This document shows positions 26,658 through 35,818 of a stretch of 64,000 nucleotides of DNA, in pieces; the stretch's first letter is position 1, and each line of letters starts with the position of its first letter. The stretch is taken from NCBI GenBank assembly GCA_028281525.1, contig JANQJR010000063.1, positions 1-64,000 on the forward strand, written 5' to 3'. This stretch comes from Magnetovibrio sp. (lineage in GTDB: Bacteria > Pseudomonadota > Alphaproteobacteria > Rhodospirillales > Magnetovibrionaceae). Made by a program: the position numbers and the translations under genes. Under the pieces are notes generated by a model. It worked only from the letters and a program-made list of their open reading frames with translations, had not been told where the DNA came from and ran no database searches.

Positions 26658-28313
26658 CTACGGCTTCAGCAACCCGCGCGCGATCACGTGGGCCTGAATT
26701 TCCGCGGCGCCTTCGAAAATGTTGAGGATGCGCGCATCCACCAGAACGCGGGAAATCGGATATTCTAGCGCGTAACCGTTGCCGCCGTGAACCTGCAGCG
26801 CATTGTCGGCGTTGGACCACGCCACCCGTGCAGCCAGCAGCTTGGCCATGCCCGCTTCGATATCGGTGCGGTGTTCCAAATCCTTTTCACGTGCGGCGAA
26901 GAAGGAGATTTGGCGTGCGATCTGCGTTTCCACGGCCATCCAGCCCAGTTTCGCCGCGACACGTGGGAACTTGATGATGGTATGGCCGAATTGGATGCGT
27001 TCGTGCGCGTAGCGCAGACCCAGTTCCAAGGCGTTGGCGGCGACGCCGACGGCGCGGGCCGCCGTTTGGATGCGTGCAGCTTCGAAGGTTGACATCAACT
27101 GTTTGAAGCCCTGGCCTTCTTGGCCGCCCAGCAGCGCGGAGGCGGGGACTTCCAGGTTGTCGAAGGCCAACTCGTATTCCTTCATGCCGCGATAGCCCAG
27201 CACTTCGATTTCCGTGCCGGTCATACCGGGCAGCGGGAACGGATCGTCTTGTGTGCCGCGCGGCTTTTCGATCAGAAACATGGACAGGCCCTTGTAGCCC
27301 GGCTCGTCCGGATCGGTGCGCGCCAGCAGCGTCATCATGTCGGAACGCGCCGCATGGGTGATCCAGGTCTTGTTGCCGGTGATGCGGTAGACATCGCCGT
27401 CCCGGACTGCGCGGGTCTTGAGCGACGCCAGATCGGAGCCGGTGTTGGGCTCGGTGAACACCGCGGTGGGCAGAAGTTCACCGGACGCAAGCAGCGGCAG
27501 GTACTTTTCCTTCTGCTCCGGTGTGCCGCCGATGTTGATCAATTCGCCCGCGATTTCGGAACGCGTGCCGAGCGAGCCTACGCCGATATAGCCGCGCGAC
27601 AGCTCCTCGGTGACCACGCACATGGCGGTCTTGCCCATGTCCAAACCGCCAAACTCTTCGGGAATGGTCAGGCCGAACACGCCCAATTCCGCCATCTGGG
27701 TGATGATTTCGTCCGGGATCAGGACGTCGTTGTCATGCCAAGCCGGTGCGTTGGGGGCGACCTCCTCGGCGGCGAAACGGCGGAACTGTTCTTGGATCAT
27801 GTCCAGCGTTTCGTCGCCTAAGGCGTCGTTGCCGAACATTTGGGTGTTGACGTCCAGCAGTTCCGCGATGCGCACGCGGGCGTGCGCGGAATTGCCCTCC
27901 TGGATCAGCTTGGTCACGGCGTCGGTGTGGAAATCGCGCGCCTTGACGTGCCCGACACCCAAATCGCGCGGACGCACCACCTCCACCTGGCTCATGGGGA
28001 TGCCGCCGGCCATCTGGCTTAAGTATTCGGCGCAGCCCACCTGCAGGGTCAGTTGCTCCAGTTCGCCGAATTGGCTTTCAGCCTCCAGGCGCTCGGCCCA
28101 GTGCACCAACTGTTCGATGGCCCGCGCGTAGGTTTGCAGCCATGCAAAGCCGTGGGCGGCGAACTGTTCCCGGTCCAAGGCCGCGCTGTCGATTTTGCCA
28201 TCCTTGACGATCTTCGCCTGCACGCCTTCACGCGCGGCGTCGACGAGAATGGCGGTGTCCTTCGCAGCCTGCTGGCAGAGCGCCAGCAGGCCATCGAGTT
28301 TGTAATCACTCAT
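26658..28313 (-). CDS. mcd: (2S)-methylsuccinyl-CoA dehydrogenase
   Basis: Acyl-CoA dehydrogenase family flavoprotein of the ethylmalonyl-CoA pathway, oxidising methylsuccinyl-CoA to mesaconyl-CoA and passing electrons to ETF. The acyl-CoA dehydrogenase core is clear (FGLTIPEEFGGLDMG, TEPNTGSDLASLKTRA, ITGNKTWITHAARSDMMTLLARTD, QVHGGNGYALEYPISRVLVDARILNIFEG). An N-terminal extension of about 150 residues precedes it, a feature of Mcd that separates it from ordinary acyl-CoA dehydrogenases (~380-390 residues). I use ATG 28313 (MSDYKLDG). It follows ccr by 26 bases on the same strand, which strongly supports the assignment. Confidence 0.9.
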   Translation of the reverse strand: MSDYKLDGLLALCQQAAKDTAILVDAAREGVQAKIVKDGKIDSAALDREQFAAHGFAWLQTYARAIEQLVHWAERLEAESQFGELEQLTLQVGCAEYLSQMAGGIPMSQVEVVRPRDLGVGHVKARDFHTDAVTKLIQEGNSAHARVRIAELLDVNTQMFGNDALGDETLDMIQEQFRRFAAEEVAPNAPAWHDNDVLIPDEIITQMAELGVFGLTIPEEFGGLDMGKTAMCVVTEELSRGYIGVGSLGTRSEIAGELINIGGTPEQKEKYLPLLASGELLPTAVFTEPNTGSDLASLKTRAVRDGDVYRITGNKTWITHAARSDMMTLLARTDPDEPGYKGLSMFLIEKPRGTQDDPFPLPGMTGTEIEVLGYRGMKEYELAFDNLEVPASALLGGQEGQGFKQLMSTFEAARIQTAARAVGVAANALELGLRYAHERIQFGHTIIKFPRVAAKLGWMAVETQIARQISFFAAREKDLEHRTDIEAGMAKLLAARVAWSNADNALQVHGGNGYALEYPISRVLVDARILNIFEGAAEIQAHVIARGLLKP

Positions 28314-28339
28314 GGCTCCGTTCCTCAGTCTTGGAGGCC

Positions 28340-29641
28340 TCAGTCTTCGAGGCAATCTTCGACGGTGCGCCGTCCCGGCTGCATCGCCTGGACCAGAACC
28401 GCCATGTTGCCGGGCTTGTGTTCGTTGCGGCGCATTTTCATGTGCGCTTCGGGAATTTCAGCCCATGGGAACACTTCGCTCATGCACGGATCGATGCGCC
28501 GCTCGATGACCAGTTTGTTGGCCTGGGCGGCTTGCTTCAAGTGGGCGAAGTGGCTGCCCTGGATGCGCTTTTGGCGCATCCACACGAAGCGCGCGTCAAA
28601 CGTGATGTTGAAACCCGTGGTGCCCGCGCAAAACACCACCATGCCGCCGCGTTTGACCACGAAGCAGGACACCGGGAAAGTCGATTCGCCCGGGTGTTCG
28701 AAGACCATGCCGACGTCGTTGCCCTTGCCGGTGATGGCCCAGATGGCTTTGCCGAATTCACGCGAGCGCTTCATGTAGTCTTTGTAGTTTTCCTGGTCGT
28801 CGACGTCGGGCAATTGACCCCAGCAGTCGAAATTCTTGCGGTTGATGACGCCCTTGGCGCCCATGCTCATGACGAAATCTTTCTTGTCGTCTTCGGAAAT
28901 GATGCCGATGGCGTTGGCGCCGGCGGTGGCGATCAACTGGATGGCCATGGAGCCCAGGCCGCCCGAAGCACCCCAAACCAAAACGTTGTGGCCCGGGCGC
29001 AGGATGTGCGGACGGTGGCCAAACAGCATGCGGTAAGCGGTCGCCAGCGTCAGGGTGTAGCACGCGCTTTCTTCCCAGGTGAGGTGCCTGGGTCGTTCCA
29101 GGAGCTGTTGCGCCTGCACGCGGGTGAACTGCGCGAAGGAACCGTCCGGCGTTTCATAGCCCCAGATGCGCTGGGTCGGCGAGAACATCGGATCGCCGCC
29201 GTTGCACTCTTCATCGTCGCCGTCGTCCTGATTGCAGTGAATCACGACTTCGTCGCCGACTTTCCAGCGGGTGACCTTGGAGCCCACTTTCCAGATGATG
29301 CCGGATGCGTCCGAGCCGGCTACGTGGAAGTCGGCCTTGTGGGAATCGAAGGGTGAAATCGGCAGGCCCAAAGAAGCCCAGATGCCGTTGTAATTGACGC
29401 CCGCGGCCATCACCAGGACCAGAACTTCGTGGCTGTCGATGTCCGGGGTGTCGACCACTTCGACCTGCATGGCCTCTGTGGGTTCGCCATGGCGTTCGCG
29501 GCGGATCGCCCAGGCGTACATCTGCTTGGGCACGTGACCCAACGGCGGGAATTCGCCCATTTCGTACAAATCTTTTTTGGGCTGGTTCGCCAGCACGTCT
29601 GCCATACCGCCCGTGGTTTCGTCTACGTTGGCCTGAGCCAT
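28340..29641 (-). CDS. ccr: Crotonyl-CoA carboxylase/reductase
   Basis: NADPH-dependent reductive carboxylase that converts crotonyl-CoA and CO2 to (2S)-ethylmalonyl-CoA, the defining enzyme of the ethylmalonyl-CoA pathway. It is an MDR-fold protein with the Ccr-specific stretches YAWAIRRERHGEPTEAMQVEVVD, NYNGIWASLGLPISPFDSHK, and the NADPH-binding WGASGGLGSMAIQLIATAGAN. The length of 433 is normal. First gene of a ccr-mcd operon, divergent from ecm across a 255-base region that carries inverted repeat C. Confidence 0.96.
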   Translation of the reverse strand: MAQANVDETTGGMADVLANQPKKDLYEMGEFPPLGHVPKQMYAWAIRRERHGEPTEAMQVEVVDTPDIDSHEVLVLVMAAGVNYNGIWASLGLPISPFDSHKADFHVAGSDASGIIWKVGSKVTRWKVGDEVVIHCNQDDGDDEECNGGDPMFSPTQRIWGYETPDGSFAQFTRVQAQQLLERPRHLTWEESACYTLTLATAYRMLFGHRPHILRPGHNVLVWGASGGLGSMAIQLIATAGANAIGIISEDDKKDFVMSMGAKGVINRKNFDCWGQLPDVDDQENYKDYMKRSREFGKAIWAITGKGNDVGMVFEHPGESTFPVSCFVVKRGGMVVFCAGTTGFNITFDARFVWMRQKRIQGSHFAHLKQAAQANKLVIERRIDPCMSEVFPWAEIPEAHMKMRRNEHKPGNMAVLVQAMQPGRRTVEDCLED

Positions 29642-29775
29642 GATGAGCCTCCATTCGTTCGTCCAGGCCCGCCCCGGTTATTGCGTTCCCTGTGTGCGGT
29701 TTTTGCGTCCAAACGGACGCGATTGGGGAGGACCGCTTTTGTTGGACCGATAGTCTAGGCTCAAGTTGAAAAATA

Positions 29776-29806
29776 TTGCAATGCACAAAATTTTCCGCAC
29801 TTGCGA
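29776..29806. promoter_or_regulatory. Inverted repeat C between ccr and ecm
   Basis: Half-sites GCAATGCACAAAA and TTTTCCGCACTTGC meet back to back; reverse-complemented, the second is GCAAGTGCGGAAAA, a close match to the first. It lies about 135 bases from the ccr start and 91 bases from the ecm start, the expected place for a shared operator. Confidence 0.5.
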
Positions 29807-29896
29807 AAAAATGCTTGTTGAGGGACAATTGCTCCGCAAAACCGTCCAGAAGCGCAAAGCGTCCATAAGGCGGTCCCAGGACACAGGGAGAGCAAA

Positions 29897-31906
29897 ATGA
29901 CCCGCGATACCGCAGATGCGAAAAGTGCAGCCGTGCCTAAGGACGCCCCGAAAAAGGATCGTCCGTGGCTGTTTCGCACCTATTCCGGCCACTCTTCGGC
30001 CAAGGCTTCGAACGAATTGTACCGCACGAATCTCGGCCGCGGCCAAAGCGGCCTGTCGGTTGCGTTCGATTTGCCGACGCAGACCGCGCTCGATTCCGAC
30101 GATATCCTGGCGCGCGGCGAAGTGGGCAAGGTGGGCGTGCCGATTTCGCATCTGGGCGATATGCAAACTTTGTTCGACGGCATTCCGCTGGAGCAGATGA
30201 ACACCTCGATGACCATCAATGCCGCCGCCCCATGGCTGCTGTCGTTGTTGATCGCGACCGCCGAATCCCAGGGCGCGGACCGCTCTCAGCTGGCCGGAAC
30301 CACCCAAAACGACATCATCAAGGAGTATTTGTCGCGCGGCACCTACATTTTCCCGCCCGCGCCGTCCATGCGTTTGGAAACGGATGTGATCGCATTCACG
30401 ACCCGGGAAATGCCCAAGTGGAATCCCATGAACGTATGCTCGTACCACCTTCAAGAAGCGGGCGCGGAGCCGGCGGAGGAACTGGCCTTTGCCATGGCCA
30501 ACGCCATCACCGTATTGGACATGGTCAAAGACCGCGGCGGCGTCGCGGATGAGGACTTCGCAGCCGTGGTGGGGCGCATCAGCTTTTTCCTGAATGCCGG
30601 CATTCGCTTTGTGACGGAGCTGTGCAAGGCCCGCGCGTTCGCGGAGCTGTGGGACGAAATCACGTTGCAGCGCTACGGCGTCGAAGACCCGAAGCTGCGC
30701 CGTTTCCGCTATGGGGTGCAGGTGAACTCGCTGGGTCTCACCGAAGCGCAGCCGGAAAACAACGTTTACCGCATCATGATCGAAATGCTCTCCGTGGTGC
30801 TGTCGAAAAACGCCCGCGCCCGCGCCGTGCAGTTGCCCGCGTGGAACGAAGCCTTGGGCTTGCCGCGCCCATGGGATCAGCAGTGGTCCTTGCGTTTGCA
30901 GCAGATTATGGCGTTCGAAACGGATCTTTTGGAATACGGCGACATTTTCGACGGCTCGGCAGAAATCACCGCCAAGGTCGAAGCGCTCAAAGCCCAGGCG
31001 CGCGAAGAGCTCACGCGCCTGGATGAAATGGGCGGCGTGATCAAGGCGGTGGAACAGGGATACATGAAGCAGCGTCTGGTGGAATCCAACGCCAAGCGCC
31101 TGGCCGCCATCCAGGCGGGCGAATCGACCGTGGTCGGCGTCAACAAGTTCGCCGAAGGCGAACCGTCGCCATTGGTGTCCGGCGCGGAAACGTTCCTGAC
31201 CCCGGATGCGGAGGCGGAAAACAACCAAATCGAAAACTTGAAGGCTTGGCGCGCTCGCCGCGACAACGCGGTGGTCGAAGTGGCCTTAGCCCAATTGGAA
31301 GCTGCGGCCAAGAGCGGCGAAAACATCATGGAAAGCTCCATCGCTTGTGCCAAAGCGGGCGTCACCACCGGTGAGTGGGGCGGCAAACTGCGCGAAGTAT
31401 TCGGCGAATACCGCGCACCCACCGGCATCGCCGGGGCGGCGCGTGCGCCGGTGGTCGATGCCGACGATGTACGCACTCAAATCAACAAGCTCAGTGACAC
31501 TATGGGCACGCGCCCGCGCTTGTTGGTTGCCAAACCCGGCCTGGATGGGCACTCCAACGGGGCGGAGCAGGTGGCCTTGGCCGCACGCGATGCGGGCTTT
31601 GAAGTGATCTACGAAGGCATCCGCCAGACGCCCGCCGAAATCGTCTCCGCCGCATTGCAGGAAGGTGTGCACGCCGTGGGGCTGTCGGTGCTGTCCGGTT
31701 CGCACCTGACCTTGGTCGAGGACGTGATTTCGGGTCTCAAAGAAAAAGGCGCACAAGATATTCCTGTGATTGTCGGCGGCATCATCCCGGAGCGTGATAT
31801 GGAGGCTCTCAGGGGACTGGGCGTGGCGCGCGTGTTCACGCCTAAGGATTTCGAAATGAGCGCAATGCTGGCGGAAATCGCCGGTGTGGTGGAAACGCGG
31901 ATTTAA
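29897..31906 (+). CDS. ecm: Ethylmalonyl-CoA mutase
   Basis: Adenosylcobalamin-dependent mutase that rearranges (2R)-ethylmalonyl-CoA to methylsuccinyl-CoA. The substrate-binding barrel is recognisable (LFRTYSGHSSAKASNELYRTNLGRGQSGLSVAFDLPTQTALDSD) and the C-terminal B12 domain has KPGLDGHSNGAEQVALAARDAGFEV, with the DGHxxG histidine ligand, and SVLSGSHL. At 669 residues it is a single-chain mutase. It differs from methylmalonyl-CoA mutase in the N-terminal sequence, and the divergent ccr-mcd pair makes the ethylmalonyl role near certain. Also known as meaA. Confidence 0.95.
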   Translation: MTRDTADAKSAAVPKDAPKKDRPWLFRTYSGHSSAKASNELYRTNLGRGQSGLSVAFDLPTQTALDSDDILARGEVGKVGVPISHLGDMQTLFDGIPLEQMNTSMTINAAAPWLLSLLIATAESQGADRSQLAGTTQNDIIKEYLSRGTYIFPPAPSMRLETDVIAFTTREMPKWNPMNVCSYHLQEAGAEPAEELAFAMANAITVLDMVKDRGGVADEDFAAVVGRISFFLNAGIRFVTELCKARAFAELWDEITLQRYGVEDPKLRRFRYGVQVNSLGLTEAQPENNVYRIMIEMLSVVLSKNARARAVQLPAWNEALGLPRPWDQQWSLRLQQIMAFETDLLEYGDIFDGSAEITAKVEALKAQAREELTRLDEMGGVIKAVEQGYMKQRLVESNAKRLAAIQAGESTVVGVNKFAEGEPSPLVSGAETFLTPDAEAENNQIENLKAWRARRDNAVVEVALAQLEAAAKSGENIMESSIACAKAGVTTGEWGGKLREVFGEYRAPTGIAGAARAPVVDADDVRTQINKLSDTMGTRPRLLVAKPGLDGHSNGAEQVALAARDAGFEVIYEGIRQTPAEIVSAALQEGVHAVGLSVLSGSHLTLVEDVISGLKEKGAQDIPVIVGGIIPERDMEALRGLGVARVFTPKDFEMSAMLAEIAGVVETRI

Positions 31907-31926
31907 GGGCGGGTCCCCTAAAGAAA

Positions 31927-32349
31927 CTAGCGTTTTGCCAGGGGGGGGATCACCGGGACCGGCTCGGCCTTGGGATTGAAGTCGTTCGACGGCACCAGGG
32001 TCTTGAATTGCTCCTGGATGTATCTGACCACGCCGGCACGGAATTCTTCTTTGACGAGCGCCCACGCGACGAACAATCCGCCGTTCTTTTCATATTCGAC
32101 GACTTCGGTGTTGGCGGCGACCAAGTGATGGAAGGCGGCTGCCAAATCCTTGGTGTGTCCGGCGTAGACCCACTCGGGGCGCATGCCGGCGTGCCAGATG
32201 AGATACACGCCGCCGACGCCGCTCAGCCCCAATTCTTCCGGATCCAAGGAAAGAAACGGTAAAAATCCGCCTTCGGGGGTGCGGACCCAATTGGGGTCCA
32301 CCGGCTCCGTAAATTGCGGCGTATCGTCGTCTGATCCAAAAAGCCCCAT
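31927..32349 (-). CDS. Degenerate GIY-YIG-like small protein
   Basis: About 140 residues. The start at 32349 (MGLFGSDDD) has AAGAG ten bases upstream, better than the ORF track's 32373. The middle reads GVGGVYLIW...WVYAGHTKDLAAAFHHL, which resembles the GIY-YIG nuclease core: GVYLI then VYAGHT-DL. The usual catalytic arginine that follows (KDLRRRL) is replaced by Ala, so nuclease activity is unlikely. The tail is proline-rich (PKAEPVPVIPPLAKR). Might be a structural or binding relic of that fold. Convergent with ecm. Confidence 0.5.
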   Translation of the reverse strand: MGLFGSDDDTPQFTEPVDPNWVRTPEGGFLPFLSLDPEELGLSGVGGVYLIWHAGMRPEWVYAGHTKDLAAAFHHLVAANTEVVEYEKNGGLFVAWALVKEEFRAGVVRYIQEQFKTLVPSNDFNPKAEPVPVIPPLAKR

Positions 32350-32479
32350 ATTATCATGCTCTTGCGTTAACATTACGCATTGGTTTGTGACCGTTATTCA
32401 ACCTTATGGCGATGTCTCAAAGCGCAAACAGGCAGAATTATATGTACAACCCGTTTCACTTCAAAAGCGTTAATTTTTG

Positions 32480-34297
32480 TTACAAAGGCGCCGTTGCAAT
32501 TTTAAGCCAACGCCGCGTCTTTTCGTCCACAAGCGGGCTCAATTCATCCCAAACGTGTGCATGATACGCATCGACCCAGGCGTGTTCCGTTTGCGACAGC
32601 AATGCTGTGTCGATCAGGTTGCGGTCGATGGGGGCGAGGGTCAACGGTTCGAACCCCATCATTTCACGTTCCGCCCCTTTAGGTGCGGGCTGGCCGATGA
32701 CGGTGATCAGGTTTTCGATGCGAATGCCGAACGCGCCTTCCTTATAGTATCCGGGTTCATTCGACAGCACCATACCCGCGGCCAATTCGGGACCCTGGCC
32801 GCGTTTGGAAATGCTTTGCGGGCCTTCATGTACACCTAAGTAGGTGCCGACGCCGTGTCCGGTGCCGTGGTCGTAGTCAAGGCCGGCCTCCCACAAAGCG
32901 CGGCGCGCCAGCACGTCCAACTCCTGACCCCGGGTGCCGCGCGGGAAGCGCTGGGTGGAGATGGCGATATGGCCCTTGAGCACGCGGGTGAAGCGGTCCT
33001 GCATCTCCGCCGTGGGTTTGGCCGAAGCCCCGCCCACCAATACGGTGCGGGTCACGTCAGTGGTCCCGTCCAGGTATTGTGCGCCGGAATCGACCAGATA
33101 AAGCTCCCCGGTCCGAAGCGGGCGGTTCGTCCGCTCGGAAACCCGGTAGTGCACGATCGCGCCGTTCGGTCCAGCTCCGGAAATGGTTGGGAAGCTCAAA
33201 CCCCGGAAATGATCGTTTTGGGCGCGCAGTTCATCCAGTTTGGCGGCGGCGGACAGCTCCGTCACTGCGCCTTTGGGTGCTTCGCGTTCCAGCCATGCAA
33301 GAAACGCCACCAATGCCTTGCCGTCGCGTTTGTGAGCGGCCTTGACCCCTTCGATCTCCGCCGGATTCTTTTTCGCCTTGGGCAGTTGGCAAGGATCTTG
33401 GCCCGCCTGAATGCGCGCGCCCGCTGCGTTCAGACGCTGCACGATCCACGCGGGCGTTGCTTGCCTGGCAACGCGCACGCTGGTTTTGGCCGCACCCAGG
33501 GCCTCCAACTCAGGGCCGAAGCGTTCCGGGGGCAAGACTTCGACGTCTTCTCCCAAATGTGCGCGGGCGGCGGCGTTCAGGCGGTCGGGATCGATAAAAA
33601 GTTTCGCTCGGCTATCCGCGAACAGCAGCGCATAGGCCAGAACCAGCGGTGTGAACGGTACGTCATCGGCGCGGATATTGAAAACCCAAGAAATGGAATC
33701 CCCGGCGCTCAACACCGCTACGTCGGCTTTGGCCTTGGTCAGGTCCGCCGCCACCAGATCGCGTTTGGCCTTGGACGTCAGGGGCGCGAACGGGGCGTCG
33801 AGGATTTCGACCGGGCTGGAAGGCGGCGTGGGACGCTCGGTCCACAATGTGTCGATGGGGTTGTCGTCCACCGCCACCAACTGGGCGTCCACATCGTCGC
33901 AAAGCGTTTGATAAGCCTCGACTTGCGATGACGTGAACAGCCACGGGTCGTAAGCCAGGCGGTCCTGGGCCTTGAGCCGCGGGCGCAGCCAGTCCTGAGG
34001 TGTGGTGGTGGCGATGGGTTGGGGGTCGAAAACCTTGGTATCGACCTCATCCTTCACTTGCAAAGTATAGCGCCCATCGACGAACACGGCGGCTTCGTCG
34101 ACCAGCACCACGGCGGCGCCCGCCGATCCGGTGAAGCCCGTAAGCCGCGCCAAGCGCTCGGCGCTGGGCGGCAGGTATTCGCTCTGGTTCGCATCCGCGT
34201 GCGGCACCAGGAACCCCGCCCAGCCTTCGGCCTGCATGCGGTTACGCAGCTTGGCGATCAGGGTGGGATCATGTGAGGTGCCGGGGGCGGTGTCCAT
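32480..34297 (-). CDS. Xaa-Pro aminopeptidase P family (M24B)
   Basis: Manganese metallopeptidase that removes an N-terminal residue before proline. The N-terminal domains resemble creatinase (GFLVPHADANQSEYLPPSAERLARLTGFTGSAG). The pita-bread catalytic domain has metal ligands in LYLVDSGAQYLDGTTDVTRT, GTGHGVGTYLGVHEGPQ and NEPGYYKEGAFGIRIENLITV. About 605 residues from the ATG at 34297 (MDTAPGTSH) fits the long, three-domain aminopeptidase P type. Upstream codons in the same frame are not supported by a ribosome site. Probably cytosolic. Confidence 0.92.
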   Translation of the reverse strand: MDTAPGTSHDPTLIAKLRNRMQAEGWAGFLVPHADANQSEYLPPSAERLARLTGFTGSAGAAVVLVDEAAVFVDGRYTLQVKDEVDTKVFDPQPIATTTPQDWLRPRLKAQDRLAYDPWLFTSSQVEAYQTLCDDVDAQLVAVDDNPIDTLWTERPTPPSSPVEILDAPFAPLTSKAKRDLVAADLTKAKADVAVLSAGDSISWVFNIRADDVPFTPLVLAYALLFADSRAKLFIDPDRLNAAARAHLGEDVEVLPPERFGPELEALGAAKTSVRVARQATPAWIVQRLNAAGARIQAGQDPCQLPKAKKNPAEIEGVKAAHKRDGKALVAFLAWLEREAPKGAVTELSAAAKLDELRAQNDHFRGLSFPTISGAGPNGAIVHYRVSERTNRPLRTGELYLVDSGAQYLDGTTDVTRTVLVGGASAKPTAEMQDRFTRVLKGHIAISTQRFPRGTRGQELDVLARRALWEAGLDYDHGTGHGVGTYLGVHEGPQSISKRGQGPELAAGMVLSNEPGYYKEGAFGIRIENLITVIGQPAPKGAEREMMGFEPLTLAPIDRNLIDTALLSQTEHAWVDAYHAHVWDELSPLVDEKTRRWLKIATAPL

Positions 34298-34475
34298 GGT
34301 CGGTCTCGAGCGGTTTGAAAGATGGTGCTGCGTGCACGGCGTTGAAAACAAAGCTCTCCTTGAAAGCTAGGGGTCCCCGTGCCGGATGGCAAGGGCGTGG
34401 CCGCGAAACACAAGGTATGCATAAAACGCATATCAATGGCGTGTTTTTGGCAATTTTTTACCCGAATTAAATGCA

Positions 34476-34481
34476 TATAAT
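34476..34481 (+). promoter_or_regulatory. TATAAT-type -10 upstream of small protein gene
   Basis: A perfect TATAAT lies inside the palindrome ATGCATATAATGCAT, 75 bases before the 34556 start. No good -35 is visible, so an activator or other factor may be needed. Confidence 0.3.
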
Positions 34482-34555
34482 GCATGCCTTACCCCGAAAC
34501 CAATGGACCGTCCCCCGAAAATCACAACGGCGGCCAATTCTGAGGAGTGGTGACA

Positions 34556-34765
34556 ATGTATATGACCGGTGATCGCGCTGAACGCGAACAGATCGATGCG
34601 GCCATCCGCAAGGCCCGCCGGATGCGCGCGGAAGCGTTTGCAGCTTTTTTCAAATTCTTGCAGGTTTGGCTGGTGCAACGCGCCAATGCCGCCAAGAACG
34701 CCTCAAGGGTAGGCCTTAAGCTCGGCGGTTTGAGCCACGATTTCAAGACCGAAGTGCTGTCCTGA
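34556..34765 (+). CDS. Small conserved protein, 69 residues (RSP_7527-like)
   Basis: The ATG at 34556 follows a GAGGAG ribosome site by about eight bases. The protein is basic and helical: MYMTGDRAEREQIDAAIRKARRMRAEAFAAFFKFLQVWLV, and it then has a basic tail ending in DFKTEVLS. The central FAAFFKFLQVWLV is amphipathic, not a full membrane span. I associate it with the short RSP_7527-like proteins of alphaproteobacteria, from memory only. It has its own promoter and ends at a strong hairpin. Confidence 0.6.
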   Translation: MYMTGDRAEREQIDAAIRKARRMRAEAFAAFFKFLQVWLVQRANAAKNASRVGLKLGGLSHDFKTEVLS

Positions 34766-34772
34766 AGCTAAG

Positions 34773-34802
34773 GGCATGGCCCGGATTTATCCGGGCCATG
34801 CC
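34773..34802. terminator. 14-bp perfect hairpin between convergent genes
   Basis: GGCATGGCCCGGAT and ATCCGGGCCATGCC flank a TT loop. It covers the last codons of the minus-strand gene. There is no T-run, so it may act as a transcript-stabilising hairpin or Rho-assisted end. Confidence 0.55.
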
Positions 34803-35785
34803 AATTCCACCACCACCGGGGCGTGGTAGGATTCCGGCGCGCCGGTCACGGCGGCAGGGCTGCCCACCTCGTCATGCAGCGCTTCGTTGTGGCATTCCAC
34901 GTGCCCCAGCCACCCCATCAATTGACCCGACAGCAAGATGTGATCGGCCATATGCGGCCGGCCCCGGTGAATCACCGAGAAGCGCTGGCTTTCCGGGAGG
35001 CCCCGCTCCGCCGCCACCAGCATGCGCGGGGCGAATTCACCGCTGCCGGTGTCTTCCTCATCGCCCTTGATGATGCGCACCGGCGCTTGGGTGTCGTCGG
35101 AGTTGAAATCCCCCACTACCGCGACCAAGGCATCGCCATCCAGATCGAACAGGCGGTCGAGGAAGGTGCGGACCTCCAGCGCCTGCCCCGCCGCCTTGAC
35201 GGTGGCGAGGAAATAGCCTTCCGCCCACCCCGGCATGCTTTTCCAACTGTGCCGGTCATGCTTTTGGCCGGGCACGTAGGCGGCCCTGGGCGCGCGCAAA
35301 TGGACGTTGATCACCACCAGTTTCCGTTCATCGCCCAATTCGATATCGGTGTAAAGGAACGGGCGATCCCATTCGACCGGTTGCGGTCCGTCCTGGGGCG
35401 GATCGGAGGTGGCGCATTGGAACAGGGGCGGGTCGACCAGATGGTTCCACACTTCGTCCGCGCCCAAAATGGGAAAGCGCGTCAGGGTCACCAGGTTGTG
35501 GCGGTCGCGCACGCCGCGCCTGGACGGGCTTTTCGTTACCGCGCGGTGGTAATGTTCGTATGGCGTGCCGGCCAGCAATTTGTCCAGGGCGCGCAGCGTG
35601 CGTTCGGTGCCATCCGCGTTCAATTGGCCGTTCACTTCCTGTAGGCATAAAATGTCCGCGCGCAGCCGTTTGATTTGAGGGCGCAATGCGGCGATGCGGC
35701 TTTCCAGAGAGGTGCGTGCGCGTGGCGGCTCGTCCAGGCTTTCCATGTTGAACGTGGCGATACGGATCGGGTTGCGAGAGTTCAT
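34787..35785 (-). CDS. Endonuclease/exonuclease/phosphatase family protein
   Basis: EEP-fold metal-dependent phosphodiesterase or phosphatase. The usual blocks are present: IRIATFNMESLD, ADILCLQEVNGQ with the metal-binding Glu, VVINVHLRAPR, VAVVGDFNSDD and the final RPHMADHILLS region with catalytic His. No signal peptide is visible, which suggests a cytosolic enzyme, though substrates in this family range from DNA to phospholipid. The 332-residue length is ordinary. It ends inside the shared hairpin with the small protein gene. Confidence 0.85.
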   Translation of the reverse strand: MNSRNPIRIATFNMESLDEPPRARTSLESRIAALRPQIKRLRADILCLQEVNGQLNADGTERTLRALDKLLAGTPYEHYHRAVTKSPSRRGVRDRHNLVTLTRFPILGADEVWNHLVDPPLFQCATSDPPQDGPQPVEWDRPFLYTDIELGDERKLVVINVHLRAPRAAYVPGQKHDRHSWKSMPGWAEGYFLATVKAAGQALEVRTFLDRLFDLDGDALVAVVGDFNSDDTQAPVRIIKGDEEDTGSGEFAPRMLVAAERGLPESQRFSVIHRGRPHMADHILLSGQLMGWLGHVECHNEALHDEVGSPAAVTGAPESYHAPVVVELAWPG

Positions 35786-35818
35786 CTGACGAGTGTAGCA
35801 GATCGATTGATCAATGGA

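Noticed and set aside
29678-31228. 516-codon minus-strand ORF over ecm
   Set aside because: Antisense to a clear B12 mutase; low-complexity composition typical of shadow ORFs in GC-rich DNA.
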